Source: an uncultured Bacilli bacterium | Lineage (GTDB): Bacteria; Bacillota_I; Bacilli_A; RFN20; CAG-631 | NCBI GenBank assembly: GCA_934202505.1 | Contig: CAKPXW010000022.1 | Span: 1 to 18,160, forward strand | Direction of reading: 5' to 3' | Length of the DNA: 18,160 nucleotides | Part shown: positions 1-7,471 of the stretch, piece by piece | Layout: each line of letters opens with the position of its first letter | Numbering within the stretch: the first letter of the stretch is position 1 | Made by a program: the position numbers and the translations under genes | The notes under the pieces: model-generated | Databases searched by the model: none | What the model was told of the DNA's origin: nothing | What the model saw: the letters and a program-made list of their open reading frames with translations, nothing else

Positions 1-285
1 CTCTATCATAGGATTTGATTTATCGTTTTGCATCTTATATGCAGCAATTTTTTTAATTTCATTAATAACTTTTTCATTCAAATTATTTTTAACTTGCTTT
101 CCATTATTATGGTAAGACGCTATGTTTTTTAAATTTTCAACAGTGAGTAAGTTTTTTGTATAAGCTTCTTGTAAAGTATAAAAATCATTCTTACTTTCAT
201 CATTTTTACACCCACAAATTCCAACAAGACTAAAAAGAATCACCCCCAATTTTAAGAATAATTTAGTTTTTTTGCTTTTAAACAT
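1..285 (-). CDS. Partial lipoprotein, C-terminus beyond window
   Basis: The 95 visible codons have no stop and run off the left edge, so the C-terminus is missing. The start is an ATG at 283-285, behind a strong ribosome binding site (GGAGGAGG at about 296-303). The N-terminus is a lipoprotein signal: basic residues 3-12 (KSKKTKLFLK), a hydrophobic core at 13-23, and a lipobox ending at Cys26 (Ile-Cys-Gly-Cys; Cys at -2 is slightly atypical). The mature part is charged and contains a segment of the type FYTLQEAY...LLTVENLKNIASYHNNG (residues about 34-58), probably a small helical repeat. It would be exported and anchored on the outer face of the membrane by diacylglyceryl-Cys. I do not recognise a specific function. 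No neighbour shares its strand closely; the next gene upstream is 1.2 kb away. Confidence 0.75.
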   Translation of the reverse strand, partial: MFKSKKTKLFLKLGVILFSLVGICGCKNDESKNDFYTLQEAYTKNLLTVENLKNIASYHNNGKQVKNNLNEKVINEIKKIAAYKMQNDKSNPMIE

Positions 286-312
286 ATTATTAATACCTCC
301 TCCTATTAATAA

Positions 313-329
313 ATTGTATGAAATACAAT
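313..329. promoter_or_regulatory. Perfect 17-bp palindrome upstream of lipoprotein gene
   Basis: ATTGTAT-gaa-ATACAAT is a perfect 7-bp inverted repeat with a 3-nt centre. It lies just upstream of the lipoprotein ribosome binding site, about 28 nt before the start codon. It could be an operator for a dimeric repressor or an AT-rich leader hairpin. The cognate protein is unknown. Confidence 0.45.
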
Positions 330-385
330 CTCAAAAAACTCTAAATAATCTTCCTAAAGAAATTTGTATGTTAAATCTTTAGTAA

Positions 386-412
386 TTTATAAAGCATATT
401 AATGTCGTTCAA
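386..412 (-). promoter_or_regulatory. Possible promoter of the lipoprotein gene
   Basis: On the minus strand a TTGAAC -35-like box (407-412) and a TATAAA -10-like box (386-391) are separated by 15 bp, which is short for sigma-A. The leader would be about 95 nt and include the palindrome at 313-329. In DNA this AT-rich such boxes arise by chance, so this is a weak call. Confidence 0.25.
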
Positions 413-1466
413 TTTCACTTATACTTTAACAAATATAAAATTTTTTTTCAATAAAAATTTACAAATATATAATAGTAACTCCTATAAATTTAAAAATTTT
501 ATTTTCTTTTGTGTTAATCGTGTAAAGTAATAGTCTTGTGTAGAATTAATTTTTAACTTAATCTTACATATGCTATTTTTTTAATAAATATTCTATGTTT
601 ATTTGATTAATTAAGAGAATATTAAATATAATTTAATTTTTTTTGCACATCAGTTATCTATATTTATACAGCAACATAAGAATAGATAATAAATAGTGTA
701 ATAAACTCTTCTATAATGAGTAAGCTTTTTTGCTTCTTCTTAACTAATTATAATATAACTAATAAAAACATTTATATTAAAAGGACTTTCCGTTGCTTTA
801 AAATAACTACTCTTATTGAGTTTTACACCATTTACAATGTATCAGTTTTTCATTCATAATTAATTTTCGATAAATCAAATCTTTACATATGACAATCTTA
901 TTTTTTTTAATTAATATTTATATAGTTTTGATTTTCCCCATTTTCATTTGCTTACACAAAATATTGTTTTAAGTTTGTGTACATAAGTTATGCTTTTTAT
1001 ACATTTAGATTATGTAGGTACAATTATTTTGTAAAGTTTGTTATTCAATCATTTATATTACATTCGATTATTATGGCTCAACTAACTTATTGAAATATTT
1101 TTTTCACCTTTAAGTTTTCACAAACTTCTAATATATTATACAACACAAAGTAAGTTATATTTTTTTCCTATTTTTGAACACTTGATTTACTAACTAACCA
1201 TTATGATAGTTTGTGATTTTAATATTCCTTATTGTCACTTTTATCACTTGTTAATTAACTTATATCAGTTTAATTTAGGTTGCCGAATTTATTTACATGT
1301 TCTTCTTTTAGCATTCAATACCTTGCAATACTAGACTTGAATTTCAATATGTGGTATAGCAAATTTTCTACTAAAGATTTCTACATTTTAAGATCTTGTC
1401 ACACAAATAAAAGAAACTATTTTGGCAGTTTTTAACATCTAAATACAATTTTCTAAATAACAAAAT

Positions 1467-1515
1467 AAAAAGACTATATTGAAACAATTTTAGTTTGTTT
1501 CTTTATAGTCTTTTT
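1467..1515 (-). terminator. Terminator of the rimP-popT operon
   Basis: A long hairpin pairs AAAAAGACTATA (1467-1478) with TATAGTCTTTTT (1504-1515), and inner arms GAAACAA (1481-1487) with TTGTTTC. On the minus strand it is followed by a T-rich tract. Its 5' arm is made from the last codons of the DUF368/PopT gene (Lys-Asp-Tyr-Lys-Glu-Thr-Asn-stop), so coding end and terminator overlap. Confidence 0.85.
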
Positions 1516-2440
1516 GATTTATATCTATATTTTTATTTTTTTCTTTTTTTATTGAAATAAATCCAATAAATAATGATAAGATAAAAGCAATTATGGCTGC
1601 TATAATTCCAAATATTAATTCTTTACTCGTTAAGTCATAGCCACCTTGTTGATTTAAGATATTTATTATATTTAATTTTATCATTACAATTGGAGTTGTT
1701 ACTACAAAAGCAAATATAGCAACATTGGTTTTCATTTGCCACTTATCTAGTAAAACCTTAATTAATTTTACTACGACTATTGCACCTATAATACAACCAA
1801 TTAAAAATGGAATAATTACTTTTAAAGAATATGAAATAGGATTATCTTTTATATTATTAATTATTTGTACTAAAGGATAATAATAGCCAAAAGCCATTAA
1901 AAAGATATTTCCAGAAATACCAGGAATAATCATTGTAGCAACAGTAATTGCTCCCATTAATACTAATAATAAGTATTTTCCTACATTCATATTATCGAAA
2001 GTTACATTTGTGCTACTAGAAAGTAGAAATGTATATAAAACAACTAAAATAATAACTATGAAGAATATAATATAATTATATTTATCTTTTATTCCATCTT
2101 TAATATTATTAAATAACATCGGTAAAGAGCCAATAACAAAACCTATTAAGCATATAGTTATTCCTATTGGGTATTTGTCAAATGTAATGCCTACAATTTT
2201 ACTTCCAACTAAGGCACCAATTATTACTCCTATTCCTAGAATTAAAAAATATAGAATTGTTTTCCACCATTTTTTCGAGAAAATATTATGCAATAAATTG
2301 TTTCCTTCTTCAATTATTTTATTAAATGCGCCAATTATTACTGCTATAGTACCTGCACTTAATCCTGGTGTTGCTAAGCAAACAAAACCTAAAATAAATC
2401 CTTTTAATAAATCAAATAAGGCTGATATTGCTTTTTTCAT
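1490..2440 (-). CDS. popT: DUF368 membrane protein, probable polyprenyl-phosphate translocase (PopT)
   Basis: A 316-residue polytopic membrane protein of the DUF368 family, with about eight or nine hydrophobic segments. DUF368 proteins were recently shown to be undecaprenyl-phosphate translocases (PopT) that return the C55-P lipid carrier to the cytoplasmic leaflet for wall polymer synthesis. The two family signatures sit in each half: PGLSAGT at residues 25-31 and PGISGN at 173-178, consistent with an internal duplication. The Lys/Asn-rich tail is probably cytoplasmic. The start ATG (2438-2440) lies 2 nt after the rbfA stop and has only a weak ribosome binding site, so it is probably translationally coupled. 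It is the last gene of the nusA-infB operon, where truB and ribF are more usual; the operon terminator begins inside its last codons. The family call is firm. The substrate is inferred from the family. Confidence 0.88.
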   Translation of the reverse strand: MKKAISALFDLLKGFILGFVCLATPGLSAGTIAVIIGAFNKIIEEGNNLLHNIFSKKWWKTILYFLILGIGVIIGALVGSKIVGITFDKYPIGITICLIGFVIGSLPMLFNNIKDGIKDKYNYIIFFIVIILVVLYTFLLSSSTNVTFDNMNVGKYLLLVLMGAITVATMIIPGISGNIFLMAFGYYYPLVQIINNIKDNPISYSLKVIIPFLIGCIIGAIVVVKLIKVLLDKWQMKTNVAIFAFVVTTPIVMIKLNIINILNQQGGYDLTSKELIFGIIAAIIAFILSLFIGFISIKKEKNKNIDINQKDYKETN

Positions 2441-2442
2441 AT

Positions 2443-2778
2443 TTATTTTTTATCACTTTCTAATAAGCTTTCGATATGGGCATAATTATCAATTGAATTA
2501 TCAAGCTTAAAGACAATTTCTGGTACTTTTCTCATTTTTACTTCTTTTCCAAGTTCTGTACGTATAAAACCTTTTATTTTATTTAATGCTTCGAATTGAG
2601 CATGATTTTTATCATTTAAAATAGAAACATATACATACACATAAGATAAGTCATTGGTTACATTGGCAGCAGTAACTGTAACAAATCCGATTTTATCGCT
2701 TTTTACTTTGAATTGAATAATATCAGATATTGCTTTATAAATAATACTTGACATTCTATCAGTTCTTTTTTCGTTCAT
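2443..2778 (-). CDS. rbfA: 30S ribosome-binding factor A
   Basis: A 111-residue protein of usual RbfA length with the family features: an N-terminal RTDRMSSIIYKAISDII helix, a central beta stretch (VTVTAANVTNDLSYVYVYVSIL, one-KH fold) and the RKVPEIVFKLDNSIDNYAHIESLL end. RbfA binds the 30S subunit near the 16S rRNA 5' helix, supports late 30S maturation and is needed for cold growth. It begins 10 nt after the infB stop with no strong ribosome binding site (AAAAGTAGT before ATG), so coupling to infB translation is likely. DUF368/PopT starts 2 nt after its stop. Confidence 0.95.
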   Translation of the reverse strand: MNEKRTDRMSSIIYKAISDIIQFKVKSDKIGFVTVTAANVTNDLSYVYVYVSILNDKNHAQFEALNKIKGFIRTELGKEVKMRKVPEIVFKLDNSIDNYAHIESLLESDKK

Positions 2779-2788
2779 ACTACTTTTA

Positions 2789-4639
2789 TTATCGAGCTAC
2801 TTCTTGCATTTCGAATCCTTCGATAATATCTCCTTCTTTGATATCATTATAATTTTCTATCATCATACCACATTCAAAGCCTTCTTTAACTTCTTTTACA
2901 TCATCTTTAAATCTCTTTAATGATGATAATTTTCCAGTATAAACAACAATTCCATTACGAAGTAAACGTACTTGGCAATTGGATTTTATAATCCCCATAG
3001 TTACATAACTTCCGGCAATTACACCAACTTTTCCAACTTTAAATGTTGTACGTACTTGAGCTTGTCCTAAAACTACTTCTTTTACTTCTGGGTTTAACAT
3101 GCCTTTTAAGGCAAGTTTTACTTCATCAAGTAAATCATAAATAATATTATGTAAACGAATATCTACGCCTTCTTCAGCAGCTTTTTTTCTAACAACTGCA
3201 TCAGGTCTAACATTAAAGCCATAGATAATGGCATTTGATGCACTTGCTAAAAGAACATCTGATTCAGTAATTGCTCCTGCATAAGATGAAATAACATTTA
3301 CACTTGCTTCTTCTACTTGTAATTTTTCAAGCGAGTTTTTAACTGCTTCAGCTGAACCTTGTACATCAGCTTTTACTATAATATTTAATACTTTATGTTC
3401 TCCACTTTGAGCCATAAATGATTCAAGTGTTTGAGCACTTGTCTTATTTCTTTCATTTTGAATTTTAGCAGTAGCACGCTTTGCAGCGATTTCTCTAGCC
3501 ATTTTTTCATTTTCAAATGCCATGAACTTATCACCAGCTACAGGAACATCTTGAAGTCCAGAAATTTCAACTGGAGTAGATGGGCCTGCTTCTGATAATG
3601 TTCTTCCAAGATCATCTCTTAATTGTCTTACTTTTCCAAAACATGAACCTGCAACAACGCAATCACCAATTCTTAAAGTACCATTTTGGATTAAAAATGT
3701 GGCAATTGGTCCTCTTTGTTTATCAAGTCTTGCTTCAACAACAGTTCCCATAGCATAACGTTTAGGATTTGCTTTGAATTCATTAACTTCTGCTACTAAA
3801 ATAATGGTTTCTAGTAAATCATCAAGTCCCATTCCTGTTTTGGCAGAAATTTTACGATAAATTGTACTTCCGCCCCATTCTTCAGGCATTAAACCATATT
3901 CAGACATTTGTTGGACTACTCTATCATAGTTTGTGTTAGGTTTATCCATTTTATTAACAGCAACAATAATTGGTACATTAGCAGCTTTGGCATGGTTTAT
4001 TGCCTCAATAGTTTGTGGCTTTACTCCATCATCGGCTGCAACAACAATAATTACGATATCAGTTATTTGAGCTCCACGTGCACGCATTTCGGTAAAAGCT
4101 GCATGCCCTGGAGTATCAATAAAGGTAATTTTATTGCCTTTAACGGTTGTTTGATAAGCACCAATATGTTGGGTGATTCCACCAAATTCCCCAGCCACTA
4201 CACGAGATGAACGTATAGCATCTAGTAGTGTTGTTTTTCCATGGTCTACATGTCCCATAATTGTTACTACTGGAGGACGACTTACAAGCATCGCAGGATC
4301 ATCTTTAATTTCCATTTCTTCAAAGTTTTCAATTGAAACATCTTTTTCTTTTGAAACTTCATAGCCATATTTTAATGCAACTATTTCAATATAATCATCA
4401 GAAAGAGTTGTATTAACATTAACTAATATTTTTTCCATAAATAAGCTACGTACAATATCAACAGGAGTTACTCCTAGCTTTTCTGCAAGTTCACTTACTG
4501 TTAATTGTCCACTATAAACTAGTATTCCATCATTTAGTTTTTTCTTTGCTTCTTGCTTATTAAAGCGTTGATGAACATTAGAAATTAAAGATTCTTTTTT
4601 GTTTGGATTTGATTTTTTATGATAGTTATTATTTTTCAT
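2789..4639 (-). CDS. infB: Translation initiation factor IF-2
   Basis: A GTPase that brings initiator fMet-tRNA to the 30S subunit and promotes subunit joining. With the start at the ATG 4637-4639 the protein has 616 residues. An in-frame GTG at 4649-4651 lies inside the GGGAGG ribosome binding site and is unlikely to be used. Domains in order: a very short basic N-terminus (1-34), an IF2-N domain (about 38-95), the G domain with GHVDHGKT (129-136), DTPGH (175-179) and NKMD (229-232) followed by SAKTG, then beta-barrel II, domain III and C-terminal domains C1/C2 that bind fMet-tRNA. The long N-terminal extension of many IF-2 proteins is absent, a compact form common in reduced low-GC genomes. 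It follows ylxQ by 18 nt in the nusA operon. Confidence 0.97.
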   Translation of the reverse strand: MKNNNYHKKSNPNKKESLISNVHQRFNKQEAKKKLNDGILVYSGQLTVSELAEKLGVTPVDIVRSLFMEKILVNVNTTLSDDYIEIVALKYGYEVSKEKDVSIENFEEMEIKDDPAMLVSRPPVVTIMGHVDHGKTTLLDAIRSSRVVAGEFGGITQHIGAYQTTVKGNKITFIDTPGHAAFTEMRARGAQITDIVIIVVAADDGVKPQTIEAINHAKAANVPIIVAVNKMDKPNTNYDRVVQQMSEYGLMPEEWGGSTIYRKISAKTGMGLDDLLETIILVAEVNEFKANPKRYAMGTVVEARLDKQRGPIATFLIQNGTLRIGDCVVAGSCFGKVRQLRDDLGRTLSEAGPSTPVEISGLQDVPVAGDKFMAFENEKMAREIAAKRATAKIQNERNKTSAQTLESFMAQSGEHKVLNIIVKADVQGSAEAVKNSLEKLQVEEASVNVISSYAGAITESDVLLASASNAIIYGFNVRPDAVVRKKAAEEGVDIRLHNIIYDLLDEVKLALKGMLNPEVKEVVLGQAQVRTTFKVGKVGVIAGSYVTMGIIKSNCQVRLLRNGIVVYTGKLSSLKRFKDDVKEVKEGFECGMMIENYNDIKEGDIIEGFEMQEVAR

Positions 4640-4657
4640 AAGCAAATACACCTCCCT

Positions 4658-4960
4658 TTATTTAGCTTTTTCAATATTTTCTAACAATTTCTTTGCTAAG
4701 TTTTCATCAGTTATTCCAAAGCAAGAAATTGGCTTGTTAAATAAACTATTCAAGGCTATTTTGTCTAGTAATTCTATATATTTAACATTATAACTATTAC
4801 ATTTGTCTTTTACTTTTTTCTTGCTACTTTCTCCCATATCATAACTAATAACTACAAGATATACTCTGCCTGACCTAATTTTATCAATTAGGCCATCACC
4901 AAAAGTATATTTATTAGCTTTGTTAATAATGCGTATTGTATTAAGGTAATAGTTTTCCAT
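4658..4960 (-). CDS. ylxQ: YlxQ, L7Ae-family K-turn RNA-binding protein
   Basis: A 100-residue L7Ae/L30e/Gadd45-fold protein. The sequence shows a TFGDGLIDKIRSGRVYLVVIS stretch, the region that contacts kink-turn RNA in this family, followed by KCNSYNVKYIELLDK and FGITDENLAKKLLENI near the end. Such proteins bind K-turn motifs in RNA; the cellular target of YlxQ is not established. The start ATG (4958-4960) overlaps the 3' end of ylxR by 20 nt and uses an AAGGT ribosome binding site inside ylxR. Position between ylxR and infB is the canonical Firmicutes order, which strengthens the call. Confidence 0.9.
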   Translation of the reverse strand: MENYYLNTIRIINKANKYTFGDGLIDKIRSGRVYLVVISYDMGESSKKKVKDKCNSYNVKYIELLDKIALNSLFNKPISCFGITDENLAKKLLENIEKAK

Positions 4961-5216
4961 TTAAAATTACCTTCTTAATTTCTTCATAAACATTATCTGG
5001 AATTTCACATTCTAAAGCTCTTGCTAAACTTTTATTTTTAATAGCAAGTTCTAAAACTGATAAGTCTTTTTTGATATAAGCTCCTCTTCCATTAGCTTTG
5101 GAACTTAAATCAACAAATATTTTACCTTCATTATTTTTTACGATACGTAATAAATCTTTTTTTGGAAGTCTTTCTTGCGTAACTACACATTTTCTTAAAG
5201 GAATTTTTTTTATCAT
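4941..5216 (-). CDS. rnpM: YlxR/RnpM, RNase P modulator
   Basis: A 91-residue YlxR-family protein with the diagnostic start IPLRKCVVTQERLPKKDLLRIV (residues about 5-26, here interrupted by no gap) and the central GRGAYI motif (about 43-48). In Bacillus subtilis YlxR was characterised as RnpM, which binds the RNase P RNA and modulates tRNA processing. The surface is basic, as expected for an RNA binder. The ribosome binding site AGGAAAAGG is about 7 nt before the ATG. It lies 14 nt after nusA and overlaps ylxQ by 20 nt, the usual nusA-ylxR-ylxQ-infB order. Confidence 0.93.
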   Translation of the reverse strand: MIKKIPLRKCVVTQERLPKKDLLRIVKNNEGKIFVDLSSKANGRGAYIKKDLSVLELAIKNKSLARALECEIPDNVYEEIKKVILNGKLLP

Positions 5217-5230
5217 TTTATTACCTTTTC

Positions 5231-6850
5231 CTAGTTATCGTAATATTTATCAAATTCATCTAGATCGATATCATCTTCATCATATGAATTTTCTTCGTTT
5301 TCAGCTTCCTCTTCCTCTAACGCACGTAATTCTTCTTCTGTATAGACTGGTAAAACATTGACAGGTGTTGTAGGTTTAGTTGGAGTTTTTTCTTCCTCAT
5401 CTTCTGTCTTATCAGTTTTCTTTGCCCATTTTTTCTTAGGAGTTTCTTGAGTTGTTGTTTTAGAAGAAGCACCATATGCTGCCTCTAATTTACTAAATAC
5501 ATCTGTTGTAGCAGCCTTTTTAGTTGGTGTAACAACAATTTCTTCTTCGACATTTTCTTTTTTACTTTCTACAACAGGAGTTTCTTCTTTAACTGGTTCT
5601 TCTATTGTAGTTGAAGTAGTGTCTTCTACATAAGTATCTTCTACAATTGGTTCTTCTTCTTTATTTGCAGTTGATTCAACTGGTGATACTATAGTATTTG
5701 TACTATAAGTTCTTTGTTTCTTAGCTTGTTCCATGAATTTTAATTCTTCAATAGTTTGATATTCATATCCCGCATTTTCTGCATCTGAAAGTGATTTAAT
5801 ATCTATTTTCCAATTTGTTAATCGAACTGCTAAATTAACATTTTGAGCATTTTTACCAATAGCTAATGAATATTGATCATCAGCGACAATAGCACGACAA
5901 GCCTTTGTGCTTTCATCAATTAATTGCACACCAATTACTTGAGCTGGTTTTAAAGCATCTGCAACATATAATAGAGGATTTTCATTATAATTAATTACAT
6001 CTATTTTTTCAGGAGCAATTTGTATCAGTACACGGTTTATTCTTGCACCATGAATTCCAATACAAGCACCGCTTGGATCAATAAATGGATCATTTGAATA
6101 AACTGCAACTTTACTTCTTTCTCCAGGTTTACGAGCGATACCTTTTATTTCAACAAGCCCTTTGTTAATTTCATCAATATCTTTTTCCATAAGTCTTGTA
6201 ACAAAACGTGGATTTGTTCTTGAAACAACTATTGGAGTTCCAGGAGCGTTTTTAACTACTTCTTCAACATAAACTGTTATTGGAGAGCCTATTCTTAATT
6301 TTTCACCTGGTAATAAATGAGCCTTGCTTAAATAAGCAGATGTATGCCCTACTTTTATTATGCAATGCTTTTCTTCAACTGCTTCAACTGTACCAGAAAT
6401 AATATCGCCTACTTTATCTTGATATTGTTCAACTACAAGTTGTTTTTCTGCTTCTCTTAATTTTTGTTTAAAAACATTTTTAGCAAGCATTGCTGCTGCA
6501 CGTTTAAATTCATTGATGTCGATTGGTGTTTCTACAACATCACCAACATTATAGTGAACTCCTGTTTCTTCATAAGCTTCTTCTGGATCTGTTTCAAAAA
6601 CATCATCTTGGATATCAGCAACAACGTTTTTAATTTTGCTCATTTTGATACTTCCTGTATCTAAATCGATGTTTACTTTTATAATAGAGTCTGAATAATC
6701 TCCACTAAATTTAAAATAAGCTTTTTTTAATGCTTCTGTCATTGCATCAATAACAACAGATTTAGGAAGTCCTTTGCTTTCACATAATTCTTTTAAAGCT
6801 AAAGTTAAACTAACTGTTTCGTCTTGTACGACTTCTTTTTTTCTTGGCAT
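5231..6850 (-). CDS. nusA: Transcription elongation/termination factor NusA with acidic tail
   Basis: NusA binds RNA polymerase near the RNA exit channel and affects pausing, termination and antitermination. The N-terminal RNAP-binding domain (about 1-140) is followed by an S1 domain (about 147-200, starting VGDIISGTVEAV), KH1 with GACIGIHGARI and KH2 with SLAIGKNAQNV. The core ends near residue 370, matching the Bacillus length (about 371). Another 165 residues follow. They are a Thr/Glu/Lys/Pro-rich linker (about 375-500) and then a strongly acidic end (EEEEAENEENSYDEDDIDLDEFDKYYDN region), probably disordered. No NusA acidic-repeat helical domains of the E. coli type are evident. The ribosome binding site AGAGG lies 12 nt before the ATG. 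The gene follows rimP by 19 nt. Confidence 0.96.
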   Translation of the reverse strand: MPRKKEVVQDETVSLTLALKELCESKGLPKSVVIDAMTEALKKAYFKFSGDYSDSIIKVNIDLDTGSIKMSKIKNVVADIQDDVFETDPEEAYEETGVHYNVGDVVETPIDINEFKRAAAMLAKNVFKQKLREAEKQLVVEQYQDKVGDIISGTVEAVEEKHCIIKVGHTSAYLSKAHLLPGEKLRIGSPITVYVEEVVKNAPGTPIVVSRTNPRFVTRLMEKDIDEINKGLVEIKGIARKPGERSKVAVYSNDPFIDPSGACIGIHGARINRVLIQIAPEKIDVINYNENPLLYVADALKPAQVIGVQLIDESTKACRAIVADDQYSLAIGKNAQNVNLAVRLTNWKIDIKSLSDAENAGYEYQTIEELKFMEQAKKQRTYSTNTIVSPVESTANKEEEPIVEDTYVEDTTSTTIEEPVKEETPVVESKKENVEEEIVVTPTKKAATTDVFSKLEAAYGASSKTTTQETPKKKWAKKTDKTEDEEEKTPTKPTTPVNVLPVYTEEELRALEEEEAENEENSYDEDDIDLDEFDKYYDN

Positions 6851-6869
6851 AAATTCAATTTACCTCTTT

Positions 6870-7349
6870 CTAAAATTTAATTGCTAGGTGTGCACTAGCT
6901 ATGTCAGAATAATTAATTTTTACTTGTTTTGTTCTTGTTTTATCTTTGTAAGAAATTGTTACTACATTTTCTTCAAAGGAAACTAAATCACCTGTATATG
7001 AATTCTTTTTATTTTCATCTAAATCTTTTAATTCTACAGTAATATAATTTCCAAGATATTTTACAAAATCCTCTTTATTTTTAAGTGGCCTTTCAGCACC
7101 TGGAGAACATACTTCTAAAATGTATGAATGTTCAATTGGGTCAAGTTCATCTAACTTTTTAGAAACAATATCTGAGACAACTTCTGCAGTTTCAAAATCC
7201 ATTGTTCCATCATCTTTTTCAATTGATACTCTAAGAAAATAATTACCATCTTCTTTAACATATTCTAAATCATATAGATTTAATGAACATGATTTAACAA
7301 TGTCTTCAATAACGGGTCTTAACTTAGAAACAACATCATTTTTTTCCAT
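6870..7349 (-). CDS. rimP: Ribosome maturation factor RimP
   Basis: RimP assists early 30S assembly. I place the start at the ATG 7347-7349, behind GGAG with 7-nt spacing, giving 159 residues, the usual length; an upstream in-frame extension would run through the leader hairpin and promoter and is rejected. Family features are the N-terminal alpha/beta domain (LRPVIEDIVKSC, LYDLEYVKEDGNYFLRVSIEKDDG), the EVCSPGAERPL motif (usual form EVSSPGLDRPL; here Cys-Ser) and a C-terminal SH3-like barrel. It is the first gene of the rimP-nusA-ylxR-ylxQ-infB-rbfA-popT operon. Confidence 0.94.
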   Translation of the reverse strand: MEKNDVVSKLRPVIEDIVKSCSLNLYDLEYVKEDGNYFLRVSIEKDDGTMDFETAEVVSDIVSKKLDELDPIEHSYILEVCSPGAERPLKNKEDFVKYLGNYITVELKDLDENKKNSYTGDLVSFEENVVTISYKDKTRTKQVKINYSDIASAHLAIKF

Positions 7350-7373
7350 ATAATCACTCCAATCAAAATAAAG

Positions 7374-7392
7374 AGTGAGGGGTAACCTCACT
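7374..7392 (-). promoter_or_regulatory. 5'-terminal hairpin in the rimP operon leader
   Basis: On the minus strand AGTGAGG-TTACC-CCTCACT forms a perfect 7-bp, GC-rich stem with a 5-nt loop. From the predicted start near 7395 it would sit within the first few nucleotides of the operon mRNA. It could protect the 5' end or act as a control element. A role as terminator for the COG2509 gene is less likely because the following tract (CTTTATTTTG) is weak. Confidence 0.55.
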
Positions 7393-7401
7393 TCTATACT
7401 A

Positions 7402-7430
7402 AATATATAATATTTTTGTGCAAAAAGCAA
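7402..7430 (-). promoter_or_regulatory. Predicted sigma-A promoter of the rimP-popT operon
   Basis: TTGCTT (7425-7430) and TATATT (7402-7407) are separated by exactly 17 bp on the minus strand. The predicted start is near 7395, giving a leader of about 45 nt before the rimP ATG. Confidence 0.6.
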
Positions 7431-7449
7431 TATTTTTATAAAAAATATT
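7429..7449 (-). terminator. Weak AT-only hairpin after the COG2509 gene
   Basis: AATATTTTT-tat-AAAAATATT reads as a 9-bp stem on the minus strand, followed by GCTTTTT. It lacks GC pairs and its 3' side merges with the -35 box of the rimP promoter, so it may terminate poorly or not at all. Confidence 0.35.
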
Positions 7450-7471
7450 AGCTTATTTTTCTAAGAAAAAA

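Larger units (their letters stand above)
286..1466. other. 1.2 kb AT-rich region without a recognisable gene
   Basis: All six frames are interrupted by frequent stops, and I see no ribosome binding site with a credible ORF. I see no tRNA, rRNA, tmRNA, SRP or RNase P signature, no tandem array and no transposon ends. Visible structure is limited to the palindrome at 313-329, an inverted repeat TTATCTAT (654-661) / ATAGATAA (682-689) with a 20-nt loop, and a small AAGC-T6-GCTT hairpin near 723-732. It may be a fully decayed gene, a long regulatory spacer, or a site of gene loss. The rest of the window is densely packed, so the gap stands out. Confidence 0.6.

Noticed and set aside
286..1466. 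CRISPR array, tRNA cluster or insertion sequence
   Set aside because: No regularly spaced repeats, no cloverleaf, no transposase frame and no flanking terminal repeats are visible.
2175..2510. 111-codon plus-strand ORF
   Set aside because: It lies antisense to popT and rbfA, has no ribosome binding site and no family resemblance; the minus-strand genes explain the region.
3908..4364. Plus-strand ORFs of 100 and 63 codons
   Set aside because: They are antisense to infB, whose G-domain motifs fix the coding strand.
5098..5361. 87-codon plus-strand ORF
   Set aside because: It is antisense to ylxR and nusA, with no ribosome binding site.
7350..7430. Longer RimP starting near 7430
   Set aside because: The extra 27 codons cover the promoter, leader hairpin and ribosome binding site; the ATG at 7349 has a good GGAG.
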